From the NCBI GenBank assembly GCA_016781705.1, contig JADDPV010000038.1, positions 1 to 7,468 on the forward strand: a stretch of DNA of 7,468 nt. The letters run 5' to 3'. Positions within the stretch are counted from its first letter, which is position 1. Every line of letters starts with the position of its first letter. The position numbers and the translations under genes are program-made. The notes below the pieces were generated by a model. The model had not been told where the DNA came from. It was given only the letters and a program-made list of their open reading frames with translations, and made no database searches. Positions 1-5,558 of the stretch are shown one piece after another. This stretch comes from Rubrobacter sp. GTDB lineage: Bacteria > Actinomycetota > Rubrobacteria > Rubrobacterales > Rubrobacteraceae.

Positions 1-194
1 ACGCCCCCGGCCAGCGCGGCGAGCGCGGCGCCGTCCTCCAGGTCCACGCCCCCCTCCAGCGCCGCGAGCGCCACCGCCCGGTAGGTGGCGCCGGTGTTCA
101 GATTGACCAGCCCGAGCCTCTCGGCGACGGCCCGCGCGACCGAGCTCTTCCCGCTCCCCGCCGGCCCGTCCATGGCTACCAGAAGTCCACCCAT
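1..194 (-). CDS. cmk: Cytidylate kinase, N-terminal part (cut by window edge)
   Basis: Cmk phosphorylates CMP and dCMP to the diphosphates with ATP in the cytosol, so it recycles pyrimidine nucleotides. Only about 64 N-terminal residues are present; the rest lies beyond position 1. Seen: a short beta strand, then the P-loop GPAGSGKSS at residues 10-18, and the CMP-side motif NTGATYRAV at 33-41. The family usually has DTGAMYR there, so Asp is replaced by Asn and Met by Thr. The ATG at 194 gives the usual short lead-in before the P-loop; a second in-frame ATG at 173 is possible. No Shine-Dalgarno sequence precedes the ATG at 194, but TATACT lies 10 nt upstream. It follows aroA by 49 nt on the same strand, a neighbour pair common in bacteria. 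Identification is firm despite the truncation. Confidence 0.93.
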   Translation of the reverse strand, partial: MGGLLVAMDGPAGSGKSSVARAVAERLGLVNLNTGATYRAVALAALEGGVDLEDGAALAALAGG

Positions 195-204
195 CCGAAC
201 CGGC

Positions 205-210
205 AGTATA
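205..210 (-). promoter_or_regulatory. Possible -10 element for a leaderless cmk transcript
   Basis: The minus strand reads TATACT here, a 5 of 6 match to TATAAT. It ends 10 nt before the cmk ATG at 194, so a transcript from it would carry a leader of only about 3-4 nt. cmk has no visible Shine-Dalgarno, and leaderless mRNAs are common in actinobacteria. The 17-18 bp upstream position (CGGGTT) is a poor -35. The element sits between two CCGG tetramers (200-203 and 211-214). This is inference from spacing only. Confidence 0.35.
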
Positions 211-243
211 CCGGATGGCCCGCCAGGAACCCGCCGGTGGTCA

Positions 244-1632
244 CTACAAAGACCCCAGGAGATCGAAGAATTCGGGGAGCGTCTTGGTGACGCAGGACGG
301 TTGTTGGATGCGGATGCCTGGGGCTTCGAGGCCCACGAGCGAGAAGGCCATCGCCATGCGGTGGTCGCCGTAGGTGCGCACGAGGGCCGGCTCCACGGCG
401 TCGGTGGGCCACACCTTCAGCCCATCCGGCCGCTCCTCGACACGCACGCCCAGACGCGAAAGCTCGGCGACGACGGCGGCGATACGGTCGGTCTCCTGGT
501 GGCGGGTGTGCGCGACGTTCTCGATGGTGGTCGGCCCCTCGGCGAACGGCGCGATCGCCGCGAGCGTCATCATAGTGTCCGAGATGTCGTTCATGTCCAC
601 GCTCACGCCCCGCAACCGCCCCGCTCCCGGTCCGCGCACCTCGACCCCTCCGTCCCCGACCTCCACGGCACAACCCATCTCCCCCAAAACCTCCACAAAG
701 CGAACGTCCCCCTGCGACGCCCCTCTACCGAGCCCGGGTACCTCGACCCGTCCCCCGGTCAGGGCCGCCGCCGCGAAGAAGTACGAGGCCCCCGAGGCGT
801 CGGGCTCGACCGCGAACGGGCGTGCCCGGTAGACGCCCTTCGGCACCGCGAAAGCGCCGCCCTCTTCCGCCACCTCGACGCCGAAGTCGCGCATCAGGCC
901 GGCGGTGATGCCGACGTAGGGCCTGGAGACGAGCCCACCCTCCACCCGCAGCGTCACGGGTTCGTCGGAGTACGGGGCGGCCATGAGTAGCCCGCTGAGG
1001 AACTGGCTGCTCTCCGTCCCCCGCACCCGCGCCTCGCCACCCCGCAAGCCGGAGTGACCGCGACCGCCGCCGCCCACGACGAGCGGGAACCTGCCCTCCT
1101 CCTCGCCGGCGTACCCGACCTCCGCGCCCAGAGCGCGCATCGCCTCGACGAGGTCGCGGACGGGACGCTCACGCATCCTTGGCACCCCATCCACAGTGTA
1201 GGGCCCTTCTCCCAAAGCCAGCACCGGCGGCAAAAACCTCGCGGCGGTCCCGGCGTTCCCGACGAACAGGTCGGCCTCGCGTGCGGGTATGGCGCCACCC
1301 CCGCCCCCGACGACGATGGTCCCGACGTCGCGATCGGCCTCGACGCGCAACCCCAGGCGGACGAGGGCGTCCATCAGATGGTAGGAGTCGTCGCTGAAGA
1401 GTGGGTTCTCGATCGTGGAGGTCCCATCGGCGAGGGCGGCGAGTATCAGGGCGCGGTTCGTGATGCTCTTGGAACCCGGTACCCGCACCGTAGCGTCCAC
1501 CGGCCGCCCCCCCAACGGGCGTATCTCCACCTCCTCGGGGAACGTGCCCCGCACGTCCTCGACGCCGAAGTCCACCCCGGGGACACCGCGCACCGGCCGC
1601 GTGGCGGCCCCCCCGCGAGAATCAGCGCTCAC
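244..1632 (-). CDS. aroA: EPSP synthase (3-phosphoshikimate 1-carboxyvinyltransferase)
   Basis: AroA transfers the enolpyruvyl group of PEP to shikimate-3-phosphate, the sixth step of chorismate synthesis, in the cytosol. The 462 residues hold both repeated halves. Seen: PGSKSITNRAL at 52-62 with catalytic Lys55 and Arg60; GNAGTAARF at 125-133; DGVPRMRERP at 148-157; SSQFLSGLL at 208-216; Asp352 in NDISDTMMT; Glu380 in HQETDRI; GDHRMAMAFSLV; and Lys450 near the end. The Lys that precedes this Glu in E. coli AroA is Gln379, and Phe133 stands at the E. coli Pro101 position. About 35 residues precede the usual start of the fold. The GTG at 1632 is favoured because it overlaps the upstream stop as GTGA and GGAGGGG lies 5 nt ahead; in-frame GTG codons at residues 14, 20, 27 and 35 are alternatives. 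The stop is TAG. Confidence 0.96.
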   Translation of the reverse strand: MSADSRGGAATRPVRGVPGVDFGVEDVRGTFPEEVEIRPLGGRPVDATVRVPGSKSITNRALILAALADGTSTIENPLFSDDSYHLMDALVRLGLRVEADRDVGTIVVGGGGGAIPAREADLFVGNAGTAARFLPPVLALGEGPYTVDGVPRMRERPVRDLVEAMRALGAEVGYAGEEEGRFPLVVGGGGRGHSGLRGGEARVRGTESSQFLSGLLMAAPYSDEPVTLRVEGGLVSRPYVGITAGLMRDFGVEVAEEGGAFAVPKGVYRARPFAVEPDASGASYFFAAAALTGGRVEVPGLGRGASQGDVRFVEVLGEMGCAVEVGDGGVEVRGPGAGRLRGVSVDMNDISDTMMTLAAIAPFAEGPTTIENVAHTRHQETDRIAAVVAELSRLGVRVEERPDGLKVWPTDAVEPALVRTYGDHRMAMAFSLVGLEAPGIRIQQPSCVTKTLPEFFDLLGSL

Positions 1633-2330
1633 CCGAACCCCTCCAGCTCTTGCGCAGTCAGCGACCGAAATTTACCCTCCGGGAGATCCCCCAACCGCAC
1701 CGGCCCCACGCGCACGCGCCTCAAGCGGAGCAGGTCCAAACCAACCGCCGCGCACGCCCTACGTATTATGCGGTTACGACCTTCGTGGATGGTGAGGTTG
1801 AGGGAGGTGGTCTGGCGGTCTTGGGCGAGGTTAGAAAGGTATGGGCGGAGCATCTTGCCGTCTTCGAGGTCGGGGCCTTTCGCGAGGGCGGCGATGGCTT
1901 TTTGGGGGACCGGGTTTTTCAGGGTCAGCTCGTACTCCTTTTCTGTTGCGGAGGAGGGGTGGGCGATGAGGTTGGCGAGGCGACCGTCGTTGGTGAGGAT
2001 CAGGAGTCCGGTGGTCGCGGCGTCGAGGCGGCCGACGGGGACGAGGCCGGGGACGTCTTCGGGCATGAGGTCGGCGACGGTCTTCCGGCCGCGGTCGTCG
2101 CGCATGGCGGTCAGGTAGCCTGCCGGCTTGTTCAGGGCGAAGGAGGCGTGCTGTTCGGGGAGGTGGACGGGCTCGCCGTCGAGCAGGACGAGATCGAAGC
2201 GGGGTTCGACGCTCTCGCCGAGATGGGCGGTCCGTCCGTTCACGCGGACGCGGCCCGCGGAGATGGCGGCCTCCGCCTTGCGCCGCGACGGGGCTGCCCC
2301 GCCGCGGGCGAGAAAAGCCTGCAGACGCAT
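1629..2330 (-). CDS. rRNA pseudouridine synthase, RsuA/RluB/E/F family with S4 domain
   Basis: Enzymes of this family isomerise a specific uridine in 16S or 23S rRNA to pseudouridine. The 233 residues, a typical length, contain an S4 RNA-binding domain at about 1-60 (MRLQAFLARGG, then RVRVNG), followed by the catalytic domain. Seen: NKPAGYLT at 67-74, the catalytic motif VGRLDAATTGLLILTNDG with Asp103 as expected nucleophile, EKEYEL at 130-135, and EGRNRIIRR near 183-191. Family motifs cannot tell RsuA (16S) from RluB (23S); the scpB-adjacent position is where many Gram-positives and actinobacteria carry an RluB-like member. The ATG at 2330 lies 5 nt after the scpB stop with only a weak Shine-Dalgarno, so it may depend on coupling. 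It ends in a GTGA overlap with aroA. Confidence 0.95.
   Translation of the reverse strand: MRLQAFLARGGAAPSRRKAEAAISAGRVRVNGRTAHLGESVEPRFDLVLLDGEPVHLPEQHASFALNKPAGYLTAMRDDRGRKTVADLMPEDVPGLVPVGRLDAATTGLLILTNDGRLANLIAHPSSATEKEYELTLKNPVPQKAIAALAKGPDLEDGKMLRPYLSNLAQDRQTTSLNLTIHEGRNRIIRRACAAVGLDLLRLRRVRVGPVRLGDLPEGKFRSLTAQELEGFG
1638..1644 (-). promoter_or_regulatory. Ribosome binding site deciding the aroA GTG start
   Basis: GGAGGGG lies 5 nt before the GTG at 1632 and inside the last codons of the pseudouridine synthase gene. It is one of the strongest Shine-Dalgarno matches in the window. It supports the long N-terminus of AroA over the internal GTG codons. Confidence 0.75.
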
Positions 2331-2335
2331 CGGGG

Positions 2336-2953
2336 TCAGAGGTCCGCTCCCGGGTCGTTTGCCCGTACACCGGCGTTCGCTTCGGGGGTCGCGCTTGCGA
2401 GGCGTTCGCGGACGCGGGCGAGCTCCGTCTCGTCTACGAGGGTTTCGAGGGACGGGAAGTCGTCGCGGTTCTTCGCGCCGGCGGCGATGAGGAAGTCGTC
2501 GGTGACGTCGAGGAGGGCGGGGGCGCCGGGGCTTTCGAGGTCGCGTCCCTTCTCCGCCAGGAGGCCGCGTTCCAGGAGGCCGCGCACGGCGGCGTCGGAG
2601 TTTACGCCGCGCACCGTGGAGACGGCGGCGCGCGTGGTGGGACCGAGGTAGAGGACGCAGGCGAGGACCTCGTGGGCGGCCCCCGAGAGCGGGGCGGGAC
2701 GGGCCTCCTCGCGCAGGCGCTCCACGGCTTCGGCGCAGAGCGGGTTCGTAGCGAGTTGGTATCCTCCGGCCGCCTCACGCAGCACGATGCCGGAAGCCTC
2801 CGGGGAGTAGCGGCCCTTCAAGTCCTCCAGCGCCCTTCGCGACTCACCCTCCGCGAGACCCGTGGCGGAGAGGAGAGTGGGGAGGGGGACGGGATGGGGG
2901 CTCGCGAAGAGCACGGCCTCTATCAGGGCGGCGGGGCGGGCGGCGGCGCTCAC
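2336..2953 (-). CDS. scpB: Segregation and condensation protein B
   Basis: ScpB is a winged-helix (kite) protein. It dimerises and binds the kleisin ScpA, forming with SMC the bacterial condensin that compacts and separates replicated chromosomes. Seen in 205 residues: the first winged helix at about 8-75 (LIEAVLFASPHPVPL, then GIVLREAAGGYQL) and the second at about 88-160 (PLSGAAHEVLACVLYLGP, TRAAVSTVRGVNSD, VRGLLERGLL, then LLDVTDDFL). The usual YRQPVTR segment is YLGPTTR here, a mild divergence. A charged tail of about 35 residues follows. The GTG at 2953 overlaps the scpA stop as GTGA, with AGGA 4 nt upstream, so coupling to scpA is likely and fits co-assembly. No smc gene is in the window. 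Confidence 0.93.
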   Translation of the reverse strand: MSAAARPAALIEAVLFASPHPVPLPTLLSATGLAEGESRRALEDLKGRYSPEASGIVLREAAGGYQLATNPLCAEAVERLREEARPAPLSGAAHEVLACVLYLGPTTRAAVSTVRGVNSDAAVRGLLERGLLAEKGRDLESPGAPALLDVTDDFLIAAGAKNRDDFPSLETLVDETELARVRERLASATPEANAGVRANDPGADL

Positions 2954-3723
2954 TTGGTCCTGGCTGCCGGGTCGAGGGTCAGGGGGCCGAAGGGCTCGGT
3001 CTGGCGGAGGGTGAGGCTCCCCTCGGAGGCGAGCGAGAGGGCGGCGGTGAAGGCGACGGCGGCTCGCAGCCGGTCCATGCCGCGTACAAGGTCCTCGAAG
3101 CGCACCGGGTTACCGTTGGCCTCGACCAGGGACGAGCGGATCAGGGCGGCCAGCTCCCCGACCGTAACGGTGATCGGCCCGAGGTGTCGCGTCTCGGGCT
3201 CCGCGGTGCGCGAGAATGCCCGCTTCGCCGCTGCCGCAAGCTTTTTTCGGTCCACGCGCAGCTTGCCGGGACGAGGGGGCAGGAAGTGCGCCGACGGGTA
3301 GAAGCCGGCGTTCTCGCGGAGGCGTTCGTTGAGGAGTTCGGCGGCGCGTTTGATCTTGAGGTAGCCGACGAGGCGTCGTTCCAGCTCCCGTGGGGAGAGG
3401 GGCTCTTCGGGGTCTTCTTCTCCCTCGGGATCGAAGGCGAGGGCGCGGCCCTTGAGGAGGACGAGTGAGGTCGCGGAGTCCACGAAGTCGGTGTCGCGTT
3501 CGAGGGTGCTCGTTCCCGAGGGGTTCTCGTCGGCGTAGAGGGCTACCAGCTCGCGCAGGGGGACCTCGAAGATCTCCACCTCGTCGCGCAGGATCAGGGC
3601 GAGGAGCCCCTCGTACGGCCCCGAGTATACGTCGAGCTCGACCGTGAAGCCCTCCAACGCCCGCGCCCTGGGGTTCGCCCTGGGGTCCGCCTGCGGGCCT
3701 GCGCCGCTCGCCTCGTCGCTCAA
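2950..3723 (-). CDS. scpA: Segregation and condensation protein A (kleisin)
   Basis: ScpA is the kleisin that bridges the SMC heads and carries the ScpB dimer. In 257 residues I see a polar N-terminal tail at 1-24, the SMC-neck binding domain at 26-65 (FTVELDVYSGPYEGLLALI, then IFEVPLRELVALY), a helix with the family pattern at 80-96 (FVDSATSLVLLKGRAL), an acidic stretch at 99-108, a variable middle part, and the C-terminal winged helix at about 184-250 (ITVTVGELAALI, VRFEDLV, AFTAALSLASEG, then FGPLTL). The open frame extends far upstream across ald without a stop, so the start must be chosen: TTG at 3723 overlaps the ald stop as TTGA and has GGAGG 4 nt ahead. A later TTG at residue 23 is possible. 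The N-terminal tail contains a tandem DNA duplication. Confidence 0.93.
   Translation of the reverse strand: MSDEASGAGPQADPRANPRARALEGFTVELDVYSGPYEGLLALILRDEVEIFEVPLRELVALYADENPSGTSTLERDTDFVDSATSLVLLKGRALAFDPEGEEDPEEPLSPRELERRLVGYLKIKRAAELLNERLRENAGFYPSAHFLPPRPGKLRVDRKKLAAAAKRAFSRTAEPETRHLGPITVTVGELAALIRSSLVEANGNPVRFEDLVRGMDRLRAAVAFTAALSLASEGSLTLRQTEPFGPLTLDPAARTK
3664..3686. repeat. Tandem 12-bp duplication in the scpA 5' end
   Basis: The 11-bp string CGCCCTGGGGT occurs at 3664-3674 and again at 3676-3686, a 12-bp period. It keeps the scpA frame and encodes the repeated PRA in DPRANPRA of the polar N-terminal tail. It looks like an in-frame slippage duplication in a region under little constraint. 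Confidence 0.8.
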
Positions 3724-4853
3724 CGGGCCTCCGCGTGCAGGGGGAGGACGGAGCGCAGGGGCTGGTGCTCGACGCCGTACTCGTCGGCCAAAGCGCCGCT
3801 TACCGTACGCCCCCAGACGACGGCGACGCCCCGGGCCAGGCCGGGGTTGGCGTTCAGGGCGTCCACGAGGCCGCGGCCGGCCACGCGCTGCGCGTGGGGC
3901 AGGAGGGCGTTCGAGAGGGCGTGGCTGGCCGAGACGGGGACGGCGGCGGGGACGTTCTTCACGCAGTAGTGGGTCACGCCCGCTTCCACGAAAGTTGGGT
4001 CGAGGAGGGTGGTGGGGCGGGAGGTCTCGACCGAGCCGCCGTGGTCCACGTCCACGTCCACGATCACGCTGCCCTCCCTCATCCGTTCGACGGTCTCTCG
4101 GTCCACCAGGTGAGGCGTCTTCGAGCCGACGACGAGGACGGCCCCGATCAGGAGGTCCGCCTCCGGCACGACCTCCCGTATGGACATGCTGCTCGCCGCG
4201 AGCGTCGTGACGTTGCGCAACCGCATGCCTTCGACCCCGCGAAGGCGCTCCAGGTCGCGGTCCACGACGACGACGTCGGCGCCGAGGCCGCTGGCGACGC
4301 GCGCGGCCCCCGAGCCGACGATCCCGGCGCCGAGGATGACGACGCGGCCCGAGCGCACGCCGGTGACGCCCCCGAGGAGGATGCCGCGCCCGCCGGAGGG
4401 ACGTTGGAGGAGGTGGGCCCCGATCTGGGGGACGAGGCGGCCGGCGATCTCGCTCATCGGCGCGAGCACCGGGAGGTTGCCGCGTCCATCCCGGATGGTC
4501 TCCATCGAGAATGCCGCGCACCGCGAGCCGAGCAGCGCCTCGAGGAGGCGTCGGTTCACCGTGAGCGAGAGGAACGCGAAGAGGGTCAAATCCTCCCTCA
4601 GGAACCCGTACTCCTCGGGGAGGGGGCCGAAGACCTTTACGACGAGCTCGGAGTCCGCCCAGACCTTCGCAGCGTCCCCGACGAGCCTCGCGCCGGCCCC
4701 TTCGTACTCCTCGTCGGAGAGCGACGCCCCCTCCCCCGCGCCCCTCTCGACGAAGACGCGGTGGCCGGCCTTCACCAGCTCGTGGACGGCTGCGGGCGTC
4801 AGGGCCACCCGATTTTCTCCGAGCGTCATCTCCCGCACGACCCCGATCCTCAA
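3720..4853 (-). CDS. ald: Alanine dehydrogenase family protein lacking two catalytic residues
   Basis: True members reversibly deaminate L-alanine to pyruvate with NAD. The 377 residues match the family length and fold: N-terminal AlaDH/PNT domain at 1-130, APMSEIAGR at 131-139, GGRGILLGGVTGV at 154-166, Rossmann motif GAGIVGSGAARVA at 174-186 with Asp198 after VVVV, IGAVLVVGSKTP at 236-247, DVDVDHGGSVETSRPTT at 266-282, and HYCVKN at 295-300. Compared from memory with the M. tuberculosis enzyme, Arg15, Ser134, Asp270 and Asn300 fall at identical positions. Lys75 is Phe75 in KVFGP (usually KVKEP) and His96 is Ser96 in FLSL (usually FLHL). The NAD fold looks intact, so it may have another substrate or a non-catalytic role. 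The TTG start at 4853 is set by GAGGAG 5 nt upstream and a TTGA overlap with the small frame ahead. Family certain; alanine activity doubtful. Confidence 0.9.
   Translation of the reverse strand: MRIGVVREMTLGENRVALTPAAVHELVKAGHRVFVERGAGEGASLSDEEYEGAGARLVGDAAKVWADSELVVKVFGPLPEEYGFLREDLTLFAFLSLTVNRRLLEALLGSRCAAFSMETIRDGRGNLPVLAPMSEIAGRLVPQIGAHLLQRPSGGRGILLGGVTGVRSGRVVILGAGIVGSGAARVASGLGADVVVVDRDLERLRGVEGMRLRNVTTLAASSMSIREVVPEADLLIGAVLVVGSKTPHLVDRETVERMREGSVIVDVDVDHGGSVETSRPTTLLDPTFVEAGVTHYCVKNVPAAVPVSASHALSNALLPHAQRVAGRGLVDALNANPGLARGVAVVWGRTVSGALADEYGVEHQPLRSVLPLHAEAR
3728..3732 (-). promoter_or_regulatory. Ribosome binding site deciding the scpA TTG start
   Basis: GGAGG sits 4 nt before the TTG at 3723, within the last codons of the alanine dehydrogenase family gene. 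Together with the TTGA overlap it fixes the scpA start inside an otherwise very long open frame. Confidence 0.7.
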
Positions 4854-4924
4854 GAGAACTCCTCCCCGAGCGCCAAGGCCGCCGAATCGAAGGTGGTGTT
4901 GTCGTCCTGGTAGCCGCGCTCCAT
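4850..4924 (-). CDS. Possible 24-codon small protein or leader peptide before ald
   Basis: An ATG at 4924 opens a 24-codon frame ending in TGA at 4850, which overlaps the ald TTG as TTGA. The peptide is acidic, beginning MERGYQDD and ending ALGEEFS, with no membrane segment or signal. 22 of its 24 codons end in G or C, like the real genes around it. It starts 10 nt after the stop of the upstream gene. No Shine-Dalgarno is visible, but TAACCT lies 7 nt before the ATG, which would suit leaderless initiation. It could be a translated leader that couples or regulates ald, a small protein, or the displaced C-terminus of the upstream gene after a frameshift. I do not recognise the sequence. Confidence 0.45.
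   Translation of the reverse strand: MERGYQDDNTTFDSAALALGEEFS
4859..4864 (-). promoter_or_regulatory. Ribosome binding site for the ald TTG start
   Basis: GAGGAG precedes the TTG at 4853 by 5 nt. It also encodes the two Glu residues near the end of the 24-codon upstream frame, so ribosomes finishing that frame would cover this site. Confidence 0.75.
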
Positions 4925-4931
4925 ACCGGAA

Positions 4932-4937
4932 AGGTTA
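4932..4937 (-). promoter_or_regulatory. Possible -10 element before the small frame and ald
   Basis: TAACCT fits the actinobacterial TANNNT pattern. It is followed by exactly 7 nt and then the ATG at 4924, the spacing that would put the transcription start on or next to the A of the ATG. The hexamer 17 bp further upstream (TGGATC, 4955-4960) matches TTGACA at only 3 positions. It overlaps the stop codon of the preceding gene. A weak inference from spacing. Confidence 0.3.
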
Positions 4938-5558
4938 CCCCGAAGCGGCCCCGTGATCCAGGCGCCACGCGGGATGTCCTGCCAGAAGCGCCTCCATCTC
5001 CCCTTCGAGACCACCGATGCCGACCGCGGCGGAGGCACCGGGAGTGGGGGTCCAGGAGGGGCCGAAGCGCACCGGAAAGCCGGCATCCCACAGGTCCCTG
5101 GCGAGGTCCTCGACGAGCGGGGCGGGGGGTGCCACAGGTTTGGCCAGGTGGAGGACGCGGGCTTCGAGCACCGCGTCCGCCAGTGCGGCGTGGACCGCGA
5201 CGGAGCGCAGGAGACCGCCGAGTGCCGCGGCAAGGGTGGCCGAGTCGAGAGCCCGCACCTCGCAGGAGAGGTGTTGCGTGGGAGAAGCCGGGTCCTTCGT
5301 CCGGGTCGGGGAGAAGAACCTGGCGCCGGGGGGCGGCTCGCCGAAGGGTGGCTCGCCCGGCGCAAAAAGGAGCGGCGTGTCCTCGAGACCGCCGCAGGGG
5401 TGCGACGAGGCGAGAGTGGCCTCAAACAGGGCAGCACCGGCGGAGATCGTGCAGATCCTGCCCGCGGGCTCTGCGGGGAGCAGCGCGAGCGTGGGGAGCC
5501 GCGGATACGCGTCGGACGGTGCCCCTGACGGTGGGCGTCCGCGGGGACGTATCTTCAG
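4935..5558 (-). CDS. Hypothetical protein, unrecognised, between pyrG and ald
   Basis: I do not recognise this protein. The frame is open from inside pyrG to a TAA at 4935. Third-position GC is high from about 5520 down, so most of it is probably coding. There is no ATG or TTG near the pyrG end. A CTG at 5558 overlaps the pyrG stop as CTGA and has GAGAAGG 7 nt ahead, giving 207 residues; the next good start is a GTG at 5258 (107 residues). Composition is rich in Ala, Pro, Leu and Gly. A Pro-rich, low-complexity segment (GEPPFGEPPPGARFF) precedes a long Ala/Leu/Val helical stretch from about SATLAAALGGLLRSV to LAKPVAPPAP, then a Trp-containing C-terminal part ending HPAWRLDHGAASG. No signal peptide or convincing membrane span. 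Its place in the chain suggests co-expression with pyrG and ald; function unknown. Confidence 0.6.
   Translation of the reverse strand: MKIRPRGRPPSGAPSDAYPRLPTLALLPAEPAGRICTISAGAALFEATLASSHPCGGLEDTPLLFAPGEPPFGEPPPGARFFSPTRTKDPASPTQHLSCEVRALDSATLAAALGGLLRSVAVHAALADAVLEARVLHLAKPVAPPAPLVEDLARDLWDAGFPVRFGPSWTPTPGASAAVGIGGLEGEMEALLAGHPAWRLDHGAASG

Noticed and set aside
239..254. GGTC/GACC hairpin over the aroA stop as a terminator
   Set aside because: The stem is only 4 bp with an 8-nt loop and no T run follows, so it would not terminate transcription.
85..990. 301-residue plus-strand frame opposite cmk and aroA
   Set aside because: It is antisense to clear AroA and Cmk motifs, and its composition is typical of shadow frames.
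1898..1920. A5/C5 homopolymer runs in the pseudouridine synthase gene as a programmed frameshift site
   Set aside because: In frame the codons read CTG AAA AAC, so the heptamer is G AAA AAC, not a canonical slippery sequence. The protein is complete and normal in length without shifting.
1054..2118. 354-residue plus-strand frame across aroA and the pseudouridine synthase gene
   Set aside because: It crosses two well-supported minus-strand genes, has a low-complexity Arg/Pro/Ser composition and no recognisable fold. It is a high-GC shadow.
3735..4913. 392-residue open frame on the plus strand opposite ald
   Set aside because: It is the complement of a GC-rich gene whose third positions avoid stop codons on the other strand. 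The translation is Asp/His/Arg/Gly-rich with no domain, while the minus strand shows clear AlaDH motifs.
3724..5091. Upstream continuation of the scpA open frame to 713 residues
   Set aside because: This part is Arg/Pro/Gly low-complexity and overlaps the whole ald gene. The ScpA fold begins only after the TTG at 3723, which has its own GGAGG.
4925..5437. Upstream continuation (from 5437) of the small frame that ends at 4850
   Set aside because: The translation is Arg/Pro/Ser-rich, like a shadow of the orphan gene in another frame. Only the last 24 codons look coding.
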